Source: Microbulbifer hainanensis (GTDB lineage Bacteria > Pseudomonadota > Gammaproteobacteria > Pseudomonadales > Cellvibrionaceae). Taken from it: a stretch of DNA of 64,000 nt. The number at the start of each line of letters is the position of its first letter. The stretch's first letter is position 1. The DNA lies in NCBI RefSeq assembly GCF_014904735.1, contig NZ_JACZCR010000031.1, positions 203,805 to 267,804 on the forward strand, read 5' to 3'. The position numbers and the translations under genes are program-made. The notes under the pieces are model-generated. The model searched no databases. It saw only the letters and a list, made by a program, of their open reading frames with translations, and had not been told where the DNA came from. This document shows, in pieces, positions 37,500-47,253 of this stretch.

Positions 37500-38125
37500 T
37501 CTGCACCTGACCTGATTAAACTGGTTTGTAACTTCTTCAGGGCCAGCCGCACCCTGGATTTCACTGTCCCCAGGGGCAGGCCCAGCTCGTCGGAAATCTC
37601 GCTGTGGGATTTCCCTTCCATATAAGCCTTTTTCAATACGTGGCTCTGCTCGGCGGGCAGGTTGCGCAGGCCCTCGGCAATATCGCGCTCATCGCGCGAC
37701 TTTTGCAGGAACACAAGCGGCTGTCCTTCTGGCGATTCGTCCCAGATATCTTCCACTTCGATATCGCTCGCGGCATCCCGGTGGCGACTGCCGCGGCGTA
37801 GCATGTCGATACGGCAGTTGCGCATGATCGTGTAGATCCAGGTACTGGCCGAGGCCTTGCCGGCGTCGAATGCCGGCGCCTTCCGCCATACCCTGAACAT
37901 GACTTCCTGTACCAGCTCGTCCGCCGCGTCGGCACTGAAGGCCTGGCTGTTGCGGCTGTGGTGGAAACCCTTGATCAGCGGGGCGAAGTGGTTGAACAGG
38001 CGCTCGAACGCAGCCCGGTCGCGCTTGCCGCCGACCAGCTTGAGCAGCTTGCTCCAGTCATCGTCGCGATCCTGAGGTACCTGCACCGTGTTCCTGCCGC
38101 TGGTTATTGGTGTGATTTGCGCCAT
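37496..38125 (-). CDS. ECF11-type RNA polymerase sigma factor (ChrR-controlled RpoE)
   Basis: The protein has 209 residues. Sigma region 2 holds ADELVQEVMFRVWRKAPAFD and ASTWIYTIMRNCRIDMLRR (about 70-115); region 4 holds MEGKSHSEISDELGLPLGTVKSRVRLALKKL (about 165-200). Coupling to a ChrR anti-sigma with a cupin places it in the ECF11 group that responds to singlet oxygen and organic peroxides. A promoter of ECF11 type lies 30 bp upstream, so it probably activates itself, and a second copy stands before the cfa operon at 40.8 kb. Confidence 0.93.
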   Translation of the reverse strand: MAQITPITSGRNTVQVPQDRDDDWSKLLKLVGGKRDRAAFERLFNHFAPLIKGFHHSRNSQAFSADAADELVQEVMFRVWRKAPAFDAGKASASTWIYTIMRNCRIDMLRRGSRHRDAASDIEVEDIWDESPEGQPLVFLQKSRDERDIAEGLRNLPAEQSHVLKKAYMEGKSHSEISDELGLPLGTVKSRVRLALKKLQTSLIRSGAE

Positions 38126-38154
38126 CTTAGCGATCTTTTACTGTCTGTCGAACC

Positions 38155-38184
38155 CTCTTACGCTCGAAAAGCGCGATCGGATCT
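38155..38184 (-). promoter_or_regulatory. ECF11-type promoter of the sigma/chrR operon
   Basis: Read on the minus strand: AGATCC (38184-38179), an 18-nt spacer, TAAGAG (38160-38155), 30 bp before the sigma start codon. The known sigma E/ChrR target form has TGATCC as -35 and a TA-rich -10 at this spacing. The same layout occurs at 40744-40773. Confidence 0.7.
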
Positions 38185-38480
38185 CTGTTGTTGGAATAGA
38201 TTTTGGCGGCGTTCGGCGCAGGGAAGACGGCGAGCTTGTGCGCGACTCCGCCCGTGGCGGCGTATGGGCTGTCAGTTCGGTCCAGCAACGGAGTGGCGCA
38301 TGCGTGGGCTGCTTCAGAAACTGAGTCATCAACTGGGGAGGTCAATGGGGAGTTATCGCGGGAGCTGGGTTATGGGGAGCAGTCGGTAGCGCAGAGATCG
38401 AGGGGTAAGCGAAAGAGGGCTTTGAAAATATACATCTCATGTAATATTACAGTAACTATAAAATAATGAGGTGAGCAAAG
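38185..38480. other. Intergenic region between the sigma operon and the CocE-type gene
   Basis: No gene is supported. The perfect 12-bp palindrome TGTAATATTACA lies at 38440-38451, 30 bp before the hydrolase start and next to ACTATAAAAT, a plausible -10. It could be a regulator site for that gene. Confidence 0.4.
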
Positions 38481-40349
38481 GTGAAACATAATCTGCATAA
38501 ACTCTGGCTTGCCTGCCTGGTGGTGACGACCCTGTTTGTCACTGCTTGCGGGCAAGAGTCGGGGCAAACTGTCGCCGATAAGCCGTTACAGAGCCGGGAT
38601 GAACAGAAAATATCCGAATTTGGCCGTTACGAGGGCTACTCCCAGGAACGCTTCGATGGCTGGGTGACGACTTCGACATACATCACAACCCGTGACGGAA
38701 CGCGACTCGCAGCGGATATTTCGCGGCCTGCCAACAACGGCGTGGTGACCGAGGAAGCCCTGCCAGTTCTGTGGTCATATTCCCGTTACCACCGCCAGTG
38801 GGAAGCTGGGGTGCTCAATATCACCAGTAATCCTATTTTGCAGCGCCTGGCGAAGCACGGTTATGTGATTGTCTGCGTCAATGTGCGCGGTGGCGGCGCT
38901 TCTTTTGGCCGGTATGAGGGCCTGTTCAGCGCGCCTGAGACCCGCGATGCCTACGATGTTATCGACTGGCTGTCCAAACAGGATTTCAGCGATGGCAATG
39001 TTGGCATGTACGGCGTGTCCTATATGGGGATTACCCAGTACATGGCCGCAAGCACCAAGCACCCCGCCCTCAAGGCCATAACCCCGGAAAATGGCTACTT
39101 CAATTTTTATGATGCCATTCGCCATGGCGGCATCCTGCATGCAGATCAGGTGAAGACCTGGGGTGAGGGCACGCAGTACCTGGATAAAGTTCGCAAGCCT
39201 ACCCCGGTTGATGCCGACACCGATGGTTTTCTGGCTGCGGCCGCTGTTACAGAACACGAGACCAATTTTGATCCCATCTCTCCTCTGGGGGCGGCAAAAT
39301 TCCGCGACTCAACAGCCCCTGAATTTGATTGGTTCAAGGACATGCCTTCCAGCGTAAATAAGGCCGTCAACGAAGCTGGTGTAGCCATCTATCATCTGGG
39401 TGCCTGGCACGATCCCTATACCACCGATACCCTACTGCACTACTACAACTATCGCGGCCCCCAGAAAATGGCCTTTGGGCCCTGGGCTCATGAGGCGAAC
39501 AACGATGTTGAAGCGGCGGAGCGGGATAAAGTCTACGGCACGGAAATGCTGCGCTGGTTTGATTACTGGCTGAAGGGCATTAACAACGGCGTAATGGACG
39601 AGCCTAATATTAACGTCGCGGAAGTAGATACCATGCGCGAAAGCTGGAAGTGGATCCCAATGCCAAACTTCCCGCTGGACGATAACCGCGTCAGTTACTT
39701 CTTCAATCCGACCACTAGCCAGGGCTCACCGAAGCTGCCAGCGGATTATGTGCTGTCGGTTAAGGCTCCTGAAAAGAGTGCCGCCGCCGAGTATCAGGTC
39801 AACCTGGATACCACCACCGGTACCGCGACGCGCTGGGATTCCAATTTCGGTGAACCTGCTCTCTACCCGGACATGACCGAAAATGACGCCCGCTCACTGA
39901 CATTCACCACGCCTCCGATGGATAAGGATATGGTGATAGCCGGTATTCCACTGGTGAAAATGTATCTGTCTGCCAGCACCCCGGATGCGGATGTTTACGC
40001 TGTTCTGGAAGAGGTCGACAGCAGTGGTCGTTCCAACTACATCACCGAAGGTCATCTGAGAGTCTCCCTGCGCAAGGAAGGCGACGCGCCCTGGAACATG
40101 CTGGGCATTCCCTGGCACCGCGCCTATCAGGAAGACCAGCAGATGCTGACGTCGGGTGAGGTGGTCGAAATCAACTTCGATATCATGCCCGTGGTATACC
40201 GCATCAACAAAGGCAACCGTCTTCGCGTCGCGATCATGGGCGGAGACAAAGACAATATGGAAGCGCCGCCATTCCCCGATGCGCTGCTTTCGGTGAAAAC
40301 CGGCGGTGAGCATGCATCACAGATCTCGCTGCCTGTAATGTCACTGTAA
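38481..40349 (+). CDS. CocE/NonD-family hydrolase lipoprotein (X-Pro dipeptidyl-peptidase S15 type)
   Basis: The protein has 622 residues starting at GTG with AAAGG just upstream. The lipoprotein signal is LACLVVTTLFVTAC. The alpha/beta-hydrolase domain has VNVRGGGASFGRYEGLF, the nucleophile elbow GMYGVSYMGIT (GxSYxG) near residue 178, and the catalytic His region FGPWAHEAN. The C-terminal beta-sandwich of the S15/CocE family follows (about 400-620). The substrate is unknown: acyl esters, peptides with penultimate proline or amides. It lies between the ECF sigma pair and the rest of their probable regulon. Confidence 0.92.
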   Translation: MKHNLHKLWLACLVVTTLFVTACGQESGQTVADKPLQSRDEQKISEFGRYEGYSQERFDGWVTTSTYITTRDGTRLAADISRPANNGVVTEEALPVLWSYSRYHRQWEAGVLNITSNPILQRLAKHGYVIVCVNVRGGGASFGRYEGLFSAPETRDAYDVIDWLSKQDFSDGNVGMYGVSYMGITQYMAASTKHPALKAITPENGYFNFYDAIRHGGILHADQVKTWGEGTQYLDKVRKPTPVDADTDGFLAAAAVTEHETNFDPISPLGAAKFRDSTAPEFDWFKDMPSSVNKAVNEAGVAIYHLGAWHDPYTTDTLLHYYNYRGPQKMAFGPWAHEANNDVEAAERDKVYGTEMLRWFDYWLKGINNGVMDEPNINVAEVDTMRESWKWIPMPNFPLDDNRVSYFFNPTTSQGSPKLPADYVLSVKAPEKSAAAEYQVNLDTTTGTATRWDSNFGEPALYPDMTENDARSLTFTTPPMDKDMVIAGIPLVKMYLSASTPDADVYAVLEEVDSSGRSNYITEGHLRVSLRKEGDAPWNMLGIPWHRAYQEDQQMLTSGEVVEINFDIMPVVYRINKGNRLRVAIMGGDKDNMEAPPFPDALLSVKTGGEHASQISLPVMSL

Positions 40350-40409
40350 ACCTGAAGAATCCTGTTCTCGTGGCGTCAAAGTGCTGTGCTTTGCGCCATG
40401 TCTGAATCA

Positions 40410-40631
40410 TCACTGCCCGCGCCCGCTCGTCAGCCGCTTTGGCGCTGCAGGGCCGGGTGCGAGGCGGTGACGGTAGGCTCCGGTCAGCGCGGCAAAAAGC
40501 TGGGGCAGCCGTTCACCTGACAGCTGATCGCGCTCCGCGCCGAGCATTTTCCGCACGTCACTCTCGCCACCTTCCCGATTCTCGGCGCCTGCATTCTGTC
40601 CGCTGCTGTTGAGATGCGTTATCTGCGCCAT
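40410..40631 (-). CDS. Small hypothetical protein sharing the MAQIT start of the sigma factor
   Basis: The 73-residue reading frame starts at ATG 40631 with AAGGGGG six bases upstream. It begins MAQITHL, close to MAQITPI at the start of the ECF sigma factor about 2.5 kb away, and the middle part is charged and helical. No family is recognised. The similarity may be a remnant of a duplicated sigma start or chance. Its existence as a gene is uncertain. Confidence 0.4.
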   Translation of the reverse strand: MAQITHLNSSGQNAGAENREGGESDVRKMLGAERDQLSGERLPQLFAALTGAYRHRLAPGPAAPKRLTSGRGQ

Positions 40632-40743
40632 CTTCGCCCCCTTTAAGCCGTTGTCGATCCATACTTCGCGGGCGGACGGCGTTCGAATCACCACAATCGC
40701 GCCCCGTGCTAGCACGCTCCATGGCCGTTAGCGGTCAGCGCAG

Positions 40744-40773
40744 TGATCCATCGCCGACGGTGTGGCGTATTAG
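40744..40773 (+). promoter_or_regulatory. ECF11-type promoter of the cfa operon
   Basis: TGATCC (40744-40749), an 18-nt spacer, then TATTAG (40768-40773). The -35 matches the sigma E/ChrR consensus exactly and the spacing equals that before the sigma gene. Transcription would begin about 40780, just before the ATG at 40805, so longer upstream starts of the first gene are ruled out if this promoter is used. Confidence 0.78.
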
Positions 40774-40804
40774 TTGCCAGTTCGGTTTGACAGTGGAAGG
40801 GAAT

Positions 40805-41236
40805 ATGGCCGGTCTGATTCAGGATCTGCAGGACTACTACCGCGATTACCTCAATGGGGACCCCGCGAAGCTCGACCGGCTCTACCGGGACGACGTGATC
40901 TTCTGCGATCCGTTGCACCGAATTGAGGGCCTGCAGGCATTGAAGCGCTACTTCGCGGCGATGGGCGAGGGGTTGCATGAGTGCCGTTTTGAGTTTGACG
41001 ACGCGAGTATCGCCGATGGCAGCGCCTGCCTTCCCTGGAAGATGCACTATGCCCATCGCAGCCTGAATGGCGGCAAGCCCCTCGTCCTGCGCGGGTGTAG
41101 CCTGCTGCGCTACGCCGACAGGGTGCACTACCACGAGGACTTCTACGACCTGGGTGCCATGGTCTATGAACGGGTACCGCTGCTCGGCGCCCTGGTGCGC
41201 GGAGTCAAATCCTGCATGGTTCGGGCTGGGGATTGA
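40805..41236 (+). CDS. NTF2-like / SnoaL-fold protein
   Basis: The protein has 143 residues from ATG 40805 with GGAAGGG upstream and downstream of the ECF11-type promoter. The NTF2-like cone fold is seen in YYRDYLNGDPAKLDRLYRDDVIFCDPLHRIEGLQALKRYF and the later EDFYDLGAMVYERVP. Such a protein is often the first gene of the singlet-oxygen cfa cluster; its activity is unknown. The next gene starts 3 bp after its stop. Confidence 0.85.
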   Translation: MAGLIQDLQDYYRDYLNGDPAKLDRLYRDDVIFCDPLHRIEGLQALKRYFAAMGEGLHECRFEFDDASIADGSACLPWKMHYAHRSLNGGKPLVLRGCSLLRYADRVHYHEDFYDLGAMVYERVPLLGALVRGVKSCMVRAGD

Positions 41237-41239
41237 ACC

Positions 41240-42016
41240 GTGACAACAATCCGCGACAAAACCATCTGGATTACCGGCGCCAGTTCCGGTATCGGCCGCG
41301 CCCTGGCGCTGAAGCTGGCCGAACAGCACAACTTTGTCATCGCCAGCAGCCGCGGGCGGGAGGCGCTCGCCGAGCTACAGCGGGCTTCGCCCCAGCGTAT
41401 TCGTATTCTGGAGTGCGATGTCGGTGACGATGCCGGTATGTCCGCGGCCGGCGCGCGCCTGGCAGAGATGACCGACCAGCTGGACATGGTGATCGCCTGT
41501 GCCGGTACCTGCGAATACGACGACGACCTCAAACTGGATACCGCCAGCTACCGGCGCGTGTTCGATGCCAATTTTTTCGGTGTGGTCAACACGCTGCGCG
41601 AGGCTCTGCCGCTGCTGGCCAACAGCCGCGCACCGATATTCGCTGCCACGGGCAGCCTGTCGTCCGTGGTCGGGATGCCCCGTGCAGAAGCCTACGGTGC
41701 CTCCAAAGCGGCGCTGGGCTATTTCCTCGATGCCGTGCGCGCGGATTGCAGCCACCTGCGGCTGCATATCGCGCATATCCGCCCCGGCTTTATCGACACG
41801 CCGTTAACCGAACGCAACGATTTCAGCATGCCATTTATGCTCACCGCGGAGCAGGCGGCCGAGCGTGTCGAACGCGGACTCGCCCGCGGACAACACATCA
41901 TCGATTTCCCGCGCCGGCTCAGCTGGCCGCTGCGCTTTTTCGGTTTCTTCCGCCTGCTGTGGTTTCGCTACTGCGCACCCAGAATCACCCGCATTCATTC
42001 ATTAAGGAAACATTGA
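41240..42016 (+). CDS. Short-chain dehydrogenase/reductase
   Basis: The 258-residue protein starts with GTG. The Rossmann motif ITGASSGIGRALALKLAEQ lies at about 10-30, the NAG-equivalent CAGTCEYDD near 90, and the catalytic Ser and YGASKAA (YxxxK) near 140-160. It is a classical SDR; its substrate in the cfa cluster is unknown. The stop overlaps the next start by one base (TGATG). Confidence 0.9.
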   Translation: MTTIRDKTIWITGASSGIGRALALKLAEQHNFVIASSRGREALAELQRASPQRIRILECDVGDDAGMSAAGARLAEMTDQLDMVIACAGTCEYDDDLKLDTASYRRVFDANFFGVVNTLREALPLLANSRAPIFAATGSLSSVVGMPRAEAYGASKAALGYFLDAVRADCSHLRLHIAHIRPGFIDTPLTERNDFSMPFMLTAEQAAERVERGLARGQHIIDFPRRLSWPLRFFGFFRLLWFRYCAPRITRIHSLRKH

Positions 42017-43353
42017 TGCGTATCGCCATTGTCGGCAGCGGCATTGCCGGACTCACTGCCGCTTACCTGTTGAACCGCCGGCACGACATCACCCTGTTTG
42101 AAGCGCAAGACCGCCTCGGCGGGCACACCGCGACTGTTGACGTGGAGGAGGGGAGCCGCATCCTCGCTATCGATACCGGATTTATCGTCTTCAATGACTG
42201 GACATACCCGAACTTCATTGCATTGATGGATGAGTTGGGCGTGGCATCGCAGCCGACTGAAATGGGCTTCAGCGTCTGTTCGGAATCCGGGCCCTATGAA
42301 TATGCGGGCAACAGCCTCAACAGCCTGTTCGCGCGGCGGCGCAACCTGTTCAGTCGCGGCCACTGGCGCATGCTGCGGGATATCCTGCGTTTCAATCGCG
42401 CCGCCGTGCGCGACTGGCAGGCGGGCGAACTGGACGAGGGCATGACGCTCGGAAAATACCTGGCGCGCAATGGCTATTCGGCGGAGTTTGTCGATCGTTA
42501 CCTGGTACCCATGGGGTCTGCGGTCTGGTCCGCGAGTACCGCGCAGATGCGGGCTTTCCCGGCCGAATTCTTCGTGCGGTTCTTCGTCAATCACGGCCTG
42601 CTGAATATATTCGACCGGCCGCAGTGGCGAGTGATTTGCGGCGGTTCGCGTGAATATATCGCTCCGCTGATCAGCTCTTTTGCCGACCGGATTCGCCTGT
42701 CGACACCGGTACAAGCCGTTCGGCGGACGGGTTCCGGCGCCGTGCTGCAGACGGCGGAAGGCGGTGAAGAACATTTCGATGCGGTCGTGTTTGCCTGTCA
42801 CTCCGACCAGGCACTGGCCTGCCTTGCCGACGCCAGCGACGACGAGCGCGATCTCCTCGGTGCAATTCCCTATGCCGCCAACTCGGTGGTACTGCATACC
42901 GACACAGCGCTGCTGCCGCGTCGTAAGCGCAGCTGGGCCAGCTGGAATTACCGCCTGCAGGCCGGCGAAAGCCAGCCGCCGGTGCTGACCTACAACATGA
43001 ATCTGTTGCAGGGGCTGGACAGCGAAAAAACCTACTGCGTGACCGTTAATGGCGACGAAGTGATTGATCCAGGCAAGATCATCAAGCGCTTCGAATATGC
43101 GCATCCGCAGTTTTCCGTGAACGGCTCGCGTGCGCAGGCCCAGTGGAAGAATATCAACGGGGTAAACCGTACCTGGTTTTGTGGCGCCTACTGGGCCAAT
43201 GGCTTCCACGAAGATGGTGTCACCAGCGCGCTGCGTGTGGCGCGGGCTTTTGGTGAAACCCTCGAGAGCAGAAGCGGTGCCGATTCACCGTGGGTCGCCG
43301 CTGAATCCTCGCAGACTGAACGAGGTGCTGCCGTTGCAGAGCGCGATCTATAG
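42016..43353 (+). CDS. FAD-dependent amine-oxidase-like protein of the cfa cluster
   Basis: The protein has 445 residues from ATG 42016. The dinucleotide-binding [20 protein letters not shown] is followed by [14 protein letters not shown], typical of NAD(P)/FAD-binding desaturase and amine-oxidase folds. A C-terminal FAD contact is in [18 protein letters not shown]. It is present in most cfa/DUF1365 clusters, probably acting on fatty-acyl chains, but the reaction is not established. Confidence 0.9.
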   Translation: MRIAIVGSGIAGLTAAYLLNRRHDITLFEAQDRLGGHTATVDVEEGSRILAIDTGFIVFNDWTYPNFIALMDELGVASQPTEMGFSVCSESGPYEYAGNSLNSLFARRRNLFSRGHWRMLRDILRFNRAAVRDWQAGELDEGMTLGKYLARNGYSAEFVDRYLVPMGSAVWSASTAQMRAFPAEFFVRFFVNHGLLNIFDRPQWRVICGGSREYIAPLISSFADRIRLSTPVQAVRRTGSGAVLQTAEGGEEHFDAVVFACHSDQALACLADASDDERDLLGAIPYAANSVVLHTDTALLPRRKRSWASWNYRLQAGESQPPVLTYNMNLLQGLDSEKTYCVTVNGDEVIDPGKIIKRFEYAHPQFSVNGSRAQAQWKNINGVNRTWFCGAYWANGFHEDGVTSALRVARAFGETLESRSGADSPWVAAESSQTERGAAVAERDL

Positions 43354-44107
43354 CGGCTGGGTGCGGCATCGTCGCCACACGCCGCGGGCTCACGAATTCC
43401 GCTACCGGGTATATATGGTTTACCTGGATCTGTCGGAACTGGACCTGATGCTGGAGCAGACACCCCTGTGGTCTCGCCGTCGCTGGGCGCCGGCGCGCTT
43501 CCGACGCGAGGATTTCTTTGGCGACCCGGCACTCAGCCTGGACGAGGCGGTGCGCCGTCGCGTTGCCGAGGAAAGTGGGGAAAGACCCACCGGGCCGATC
43601 CGTATGCTCGCCAACTGGCGCTACTTCGGCATCAACATGAATCCCATCAGTATTTATTACTGTTTCGATGATTCGGGAATCCAGGTGCGGTGGATATTGC
43701 TGGATGTACACAATACCCCCTGGAATGAGCGCCACGGCTACCTGCTGGATACGTGCGATGCAACGCCGATTCAGCGCGGGGAGTTTGCCAAGACATTTCA
43801 CGTATCGCCGTTTATGCCGATGGACCAGCGCTACCGATGGCGCAGCACCGCACCCGGAAAGAGACTGGCCGCCACACTGCAGAACTACCAGGACGGGGAG
43901 CGAGTTTTCGACGCCACCCTGAGTCTGCAGCGTGAGGAAATTTCCTCCACTTTGCTGAATCGTATACTGATCCGATATCCGTTAATGACCGTAAAAGTTG
44001 TTGGTGCCATTTACTGGCAGGCCTTCAAGTTGTGGCTCAAGCGCGTACCGGTATTCACCCACCCGAATCGCCGCGCGCAGGCCGAAGCAGGAGAACAGCG
44101 CCGATGA
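43325..44107 (+). CDS. DUF1365 family protein
   Basis: The protein has 260 residues if GTG 43325 is used; TTG 43334, with GAGGTG upstream, is an alternative. It overlaps the end of the FAD gene by 29 bp. Family marks: [23 protein letters not shown] at the start, [19 protein letters not shown] near residue 100, and [18 protein letters not shown]1365 is nearly always next to cfa and the FAD protein and is thought to modify membrane lipids. Confidence 0.9.
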   Translation: MLPLQSAIYSGWVRHRRHTPRAHEFRYRVYMVYLDLSELDLMLEQTPLWSRRRWAPARFRREDFFGDPALSLDEAVRRRVAEESGERPTGPIRMLANWRYFGINMNPISIYYCFDDSGIQVRWILLDVHNTPWNERHGYLLDTCDATPIQRGEFAKTFHVSPFMPMDQRYRWRSTAPGKRLAATLQNYQDGERVFDATLSLQREEISSTLLNRILIRYPLMTVKVVGAIYWQAFKLWLKRVPVFTHPNRRAQAEAGEQRR

Positions 44108-45360
44108 AAACAGTCGACGAAATATTTTCAAGCCGTGACGACGGCGCTACCTGGCTTACGCGGCTGGCACGCCGTCTGGTTCTGGCGAAACTTGCCACCA
44201 TTCAGCGCGGGCACCTGGTTGTCGAAGAGGGTAGCGAGCGATTTACCTTTGGCGAGCCGGAAGAGCGGGCCAATGTCAGCGCCAAAATTTGTGTTCACGA
44301 CGACAGCACCTATGTGCAGGTACTGCTCAATGGCACCATTGGCTCCGGTGAAGCCTATATGCAGGGCGCCTGGAGTTCGCCGGATCTGGTAGGGGTAATC
44401 CGGCTGATGGTGGGCAACATGTCCCTGCTGGACAACATGGATTCTCGCTGGAGCTTTTTGCACAAGGCCGTACTGACCGTACTTCACCGCCTGAATGCCA
44501 ACAGCCGCGGCGGTTCCCGCAAGAATATTGCGGCCCATTACGATCTGGGCAACGACTTCTTCCGCCTGTTCCTCGACGACACCATGCTCTATTCGTCCGC
44601 GGTATTTCCCACTGCGGAAAGCAGTCTGTACGAAGCATCTGTGCACAAGCTGGACAGGCTCTGCCACAAACTCCAGCTAAAGCCTACGGACCATTTGCTG
44701 GAAATTGGCACTGGCTGGGGTGGCATGGCGATTCATGCGGCGAAGAAATTCGGCTGCCGCGTGACCACGACAACCATTTCCCGCGAGCAACACGAATACG
44801 CCAAGGCCTGGGTGGCGCGGGAAGGACTGCAGGATAGGATCACCCTGCTGCTGCAGGATTATCGCGATCTCGAAGGCCAGTACGACAAACTGGTGTCCGT
44901 CGAAATGATAGAGGCGGTCGGATATCGGTATTACAAAGAGTACTTTTCCCGCTGCAGCCAGTTGCTGAAGGATGATGGCCTGATGGTGATCCAGGCCATC
45001 ACTATCCAGGACCAGCGCTTCCACAGTTACCGCAAGCAGGTCGACTTTATCCAGCGCTATATTTTTCCCGGCGGCTGCCTGCCTTCCAATCAGGTCATTG
45101 CGCAGCATGTTGCGGAGAGTAGCGACATGCAGATAGTCAGCCTGGAGGACATTACCAGTCACTACGCGCGCACCCTGCGCGCCTGGCGCAAGGCGTTCTT
45201 CGACAGAATTGCGGATGTGCGACGACAGGGATTCGATGAGCGTTTTATCAAAATGTGGGAATTCTATCTGTGCTACTGCGAGGGCGGTTTTAATGAGCGC
45301 GTGATCAGCACCGCACAGTTCGTCTTCGCCAAACCCGACTGTAAGAGCGAGTCCTTCTGA
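44104..45360 (+). CDS. cfa: Cyclopropane-fatty-acyl-phospholipid synthase
   Basis: The protein has 418 residues. The N-terminal domain includes [22 protein letters not shown]. The methyltransferase fold has [28 protein letters not shown]-binding [19 protein letters not shown] near residue 200, [17 protein letters not shown] and [17 protein letters not shown]. It adds a methylene from S-adenosylmethionine to unsaturated acyl chains in the membrane, protecting them from oxidation. The start overlaps the DUF1365 stop by 4 bp. Confidence 0.94.
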   Translation: MKTVDEIFSSRDDGATWLTRLARRLVLAKLATIQRGHLVVEEGSERFTFGEPEERANVSAKICVHDDSTYVQVLLNGTIGSGEAYMQGAWSSPDLVGVIRLMVGNMSLLDNMDSRWSFLHKAVLTVLHRLNANSRGGSRKNIAAHYDLGNDFFRLFLDDTMLYSSAVFPTAESSLYEASVHKLDRLCHKLQLKPTDHLLEIGTGWGGMAIHAAKKFGCRVTTTTISREQHEYAKAWVAREGLQDRITLLLQDYRDLEGQYDKLVSVEMIEAVGYRYYKEYFSRCSQLLKDDGLMVIQAITIQDQRFHSYRKQVDFIQRYIFPGGCLPSNQVIAQHVAESSDMQIVSLEDITSHYARTLRAWRKAFFDRIADVRRQGFDERFIKMWEFYLCYCEGGFNERVISTAQFVFAKPDCKSESF

Positions 45361-45362
45361 CG

Positions 45363-45881
45363 GTGTGGCGGATCGTTGCCAGCGGTATATTGTTTCAGGT
45401 CACCTGGTTAATCTGTGTTGCCGACGACAATATGCAGCTGGTGATTGGCATTACGGTGGTCAACTTAGTCGTGCACTGGAAATTCATCGCCAGCCGCCAA
45501 CAGGATTTTCTTCTCTGGGTTGTGGTAATCTCGGGGGCTGGAATTCTGTTGGACGGATCCATGTTTCAGTTGGGTATTTTACAGAATAGCGATGCCGGGC
45601 GATTGCCACCTTATTGGTTGGTGTTTTTGTGGTTGAATTTTTCCCTGGCGCTGCGCTATTGCTTTGGTTTTTTGCAGCGCAATCTTTGGTTGGCCTGCGC
45701 AATTGGCGCGGTCGCCGGGCCTTTCAGCTATTATTGCGGCACCCTGCTCAATGATTCGGTTACGTTACAACCCCCTTTATATCGTTCGCTGCTGATCCTC
45801 GTCGTGACCTGGGCATGCTTCCTTCCTGCAGCGGCGTCGCTTGCCCGCAGTGCCTGTTTCCGGAGGGCGGAGAGTGCTTAG
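45363..45881 (+). CDS. DUF2878 family membrane protein
   Basis: The protein has 172 residues starting with GTG 2 bp after cfa. Five or six hydrophobic segments span most of the length, with LWLNFSLALRYCFGFLQRN and AGPFSYYCGTLLN as conserved parts. It is a regular member of cfa/DUF1365 clusters; its function is unknown. The end overlaps the start of the next lipoprotein gene. Confidence 0.85.
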   Translation: MWRIVASGILFQVTWLICVADDNMQLVIGITVVNLVVHWKFIASRQQDFLLWVVVISGAGILLDGSMFQLGILQNSDAGRLPPYWLVFLWLNFSLALRYCFGFLQRNLWLACAIGAVAGPFSYYCGTLLNDSVTLQPPLYRSLLILVVTWACFLPAAASLARSACFRRAESA

Positions 45882-46575
45882 CCTATTGGTGGCCGCATCA
45901 GTCAGCGTGTCTGGTTGCGGCTATGACGGACCCTCCCATGTGACGGGGCTTGCAGTCGAGCCCGACTCCCAGCAATTGATCTATTGCGAATACTTTCTGC
46001 CTACCGAAGATAACCGGACCCGGGTTCTCTATTACACGCCGAGTGGCCACCGCTTTGCGGAAAAAGATCTCTTTGGTGCGGCGAGTGAAGACGGGGCGGC
46101 GACAAGTCTGCCGGAAGTGGTGCAACAAGACTATCGCAATGGTGAGCGGCGCGAGGTGCGGAAGGGCGAGGATAGCTGGCTTTTGCGCTATCGCAAGTCC
46201 GCGACGGCAAGCTGGAAAGAGGCTCGGGTACCAATCAACGGTATTGACGTGATTGACGCCGGTTTTGACGACTATGTGCGCAAACACTGGGATGAACTGG
46301 TTGCGGGGCGTCAGGCCAGATTCGATTTTGCGTCACCACCGCACGGCCGCGGTATAGAACTCCGGGCACGCCGTGTCGATTGCCATTCTGGCGACCAGCG
46401 ATCGCTGTGTCTGCGAGTCGACCTTGCCCAGCCGCTATTGCGTTTCTTCGCCGGTGATCTCGACCTGGTATACGATCGCGCAACCCGACGCCTGCAACAG
46501 TTCGAGGGTATCGTCAATGTCCTCGATGACCGCAGCAGCGCCCAGCGGCTGCAGATTCACTACCACTACGATTGA
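45874..46575 (+). CDS. Hypothetical lipoprotein, last gene of the cfa operon
   Basis: The protein has 233 residues from GTG 45874, chosen because CGGAGGGCGG precedes it and the lipoprotein signal SLLVAASVSVSGC begins immediately. The mature part is mostly beta with several tyrosine-rich strands (SQQLIYCEYFLPTED, RTRVLYYTPSG), ending with VNVLDDRSSAQRLQIHY. No named family was recognised. The 8-bp overlap with the DUF2878 gene makes it part of the cfa operon. Confidence 0.75.
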   Translation: MLSLLVAASVSVSGCGYDGPSHVTGLAVEPDSQQLIYCEYFLPTEDNRTRVLYYTPSGHRFAEKDLFGAASEDGAATSLPEVVQQDYRNGERREVRKGEDSWLLRYRKSATASWKEARVPINGIDVIDAGFDDYVRKHWDELVAGRQARFDFASPPHGRGIELRARRVDCHSGDQRSLCLRVDLAQPLLRFFAGDLDLVYDRATRRLQQFEGIVNVLDDRSSAQRLQIHYHYD

Positions 46576-46788
46576 AACTCGCCGCCGGCGAAACCTCTCT
46601 CCGTCACGATTCCCACACCACTGCCGACTTCAGAGTCGCCAATTCTCCTTGTGACAACTGGCGCATAACTCTACGAGCAGCTAAACCTAAGGAGGAACCA
46701 GACGACATTTGGCCGAGGTAGATTAGATGCCTCTGCGCCAGCGATTGTCCGGTGTAGCGATTTTGCGAAGAGACTAGAGGTGTTTGGC

Positions 46789-47184
46789 ATGAAGTACGGA
46801 TTCGCTGCGGTAGTAGGACTCTGTACCGCTGTCACTGTCGGTTGCGCGACGCAGCCGGAGCAGGTTCCGGGTGCTGGTGGCATTGTCATCGATACCGCGG
46901 GTGTCGATATGCGTCAGTATCAGGTGGACCTGGCGCAATGCAACGGAATGGCCGTCGCTGCCCGTAATGATCAGGGCCGCCGGGGCGTAACCCGCGCAGC
47001 CGGCGGAGCGTTGCTCGGTGGTGCACTGGGGGCAATTGTCGGTGATACCAGCCGAGCGGCTGCTGCCGGTGCGGGTGCCGGTGCTTTAATGGGCGGTATC
47101 TCCGGCGTTGGAAGCGCCAATGCCGAGGCGAATGTCATCGTCAGAAACTGTCTGCGTGGTCGCGGATATCGCGTATTAAATTGA
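46789..47184 (+). CDS. Glycine-zipper lipoprotein
   Basis: The 131-residue protein has the signal YGFAAVVGLCTAVTVGC. The C-terminal half holds a glycine-zipper (GGALLGGALGAIVGDTSRAA, then GAGAGALMGGISGVGS), which forms paired membrane helices in outer-membrane lipoproteins such as the Rcs-type SlyB family. A final cysteine (RNCLRGRGYRVLN) is typical. ATG 46789 has GAGGTG eight bases upstream. Confidence 0.85.
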   Translation: MKYGFAAVVGLCTAVTVGCATQPEQVPGAGGIVIDTAGVDMRQYQVDLAQCNGMAVAARNDQGRRGVTRAAGGALLGGALGAIVGDTSRAAAAGAGAGALMGGISGVGSANAEANVIVRNCLRGRGYRVLN

Positions 47185-47253
47185 TCTTTTTAAGAATGCG
47201 GGTGTCAAAGTTCCAACTGCCTGTTGATATTCGGCAATCTCACAGGACTTAGT

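Noticed and set aside
38440..38451. TGTAATATTACA palindrome as an ECF11 promoter part
   Set aside because: It lacks TGATCC and the 18-nt spacing; kept only as a possible operator for the hydrolase gene.
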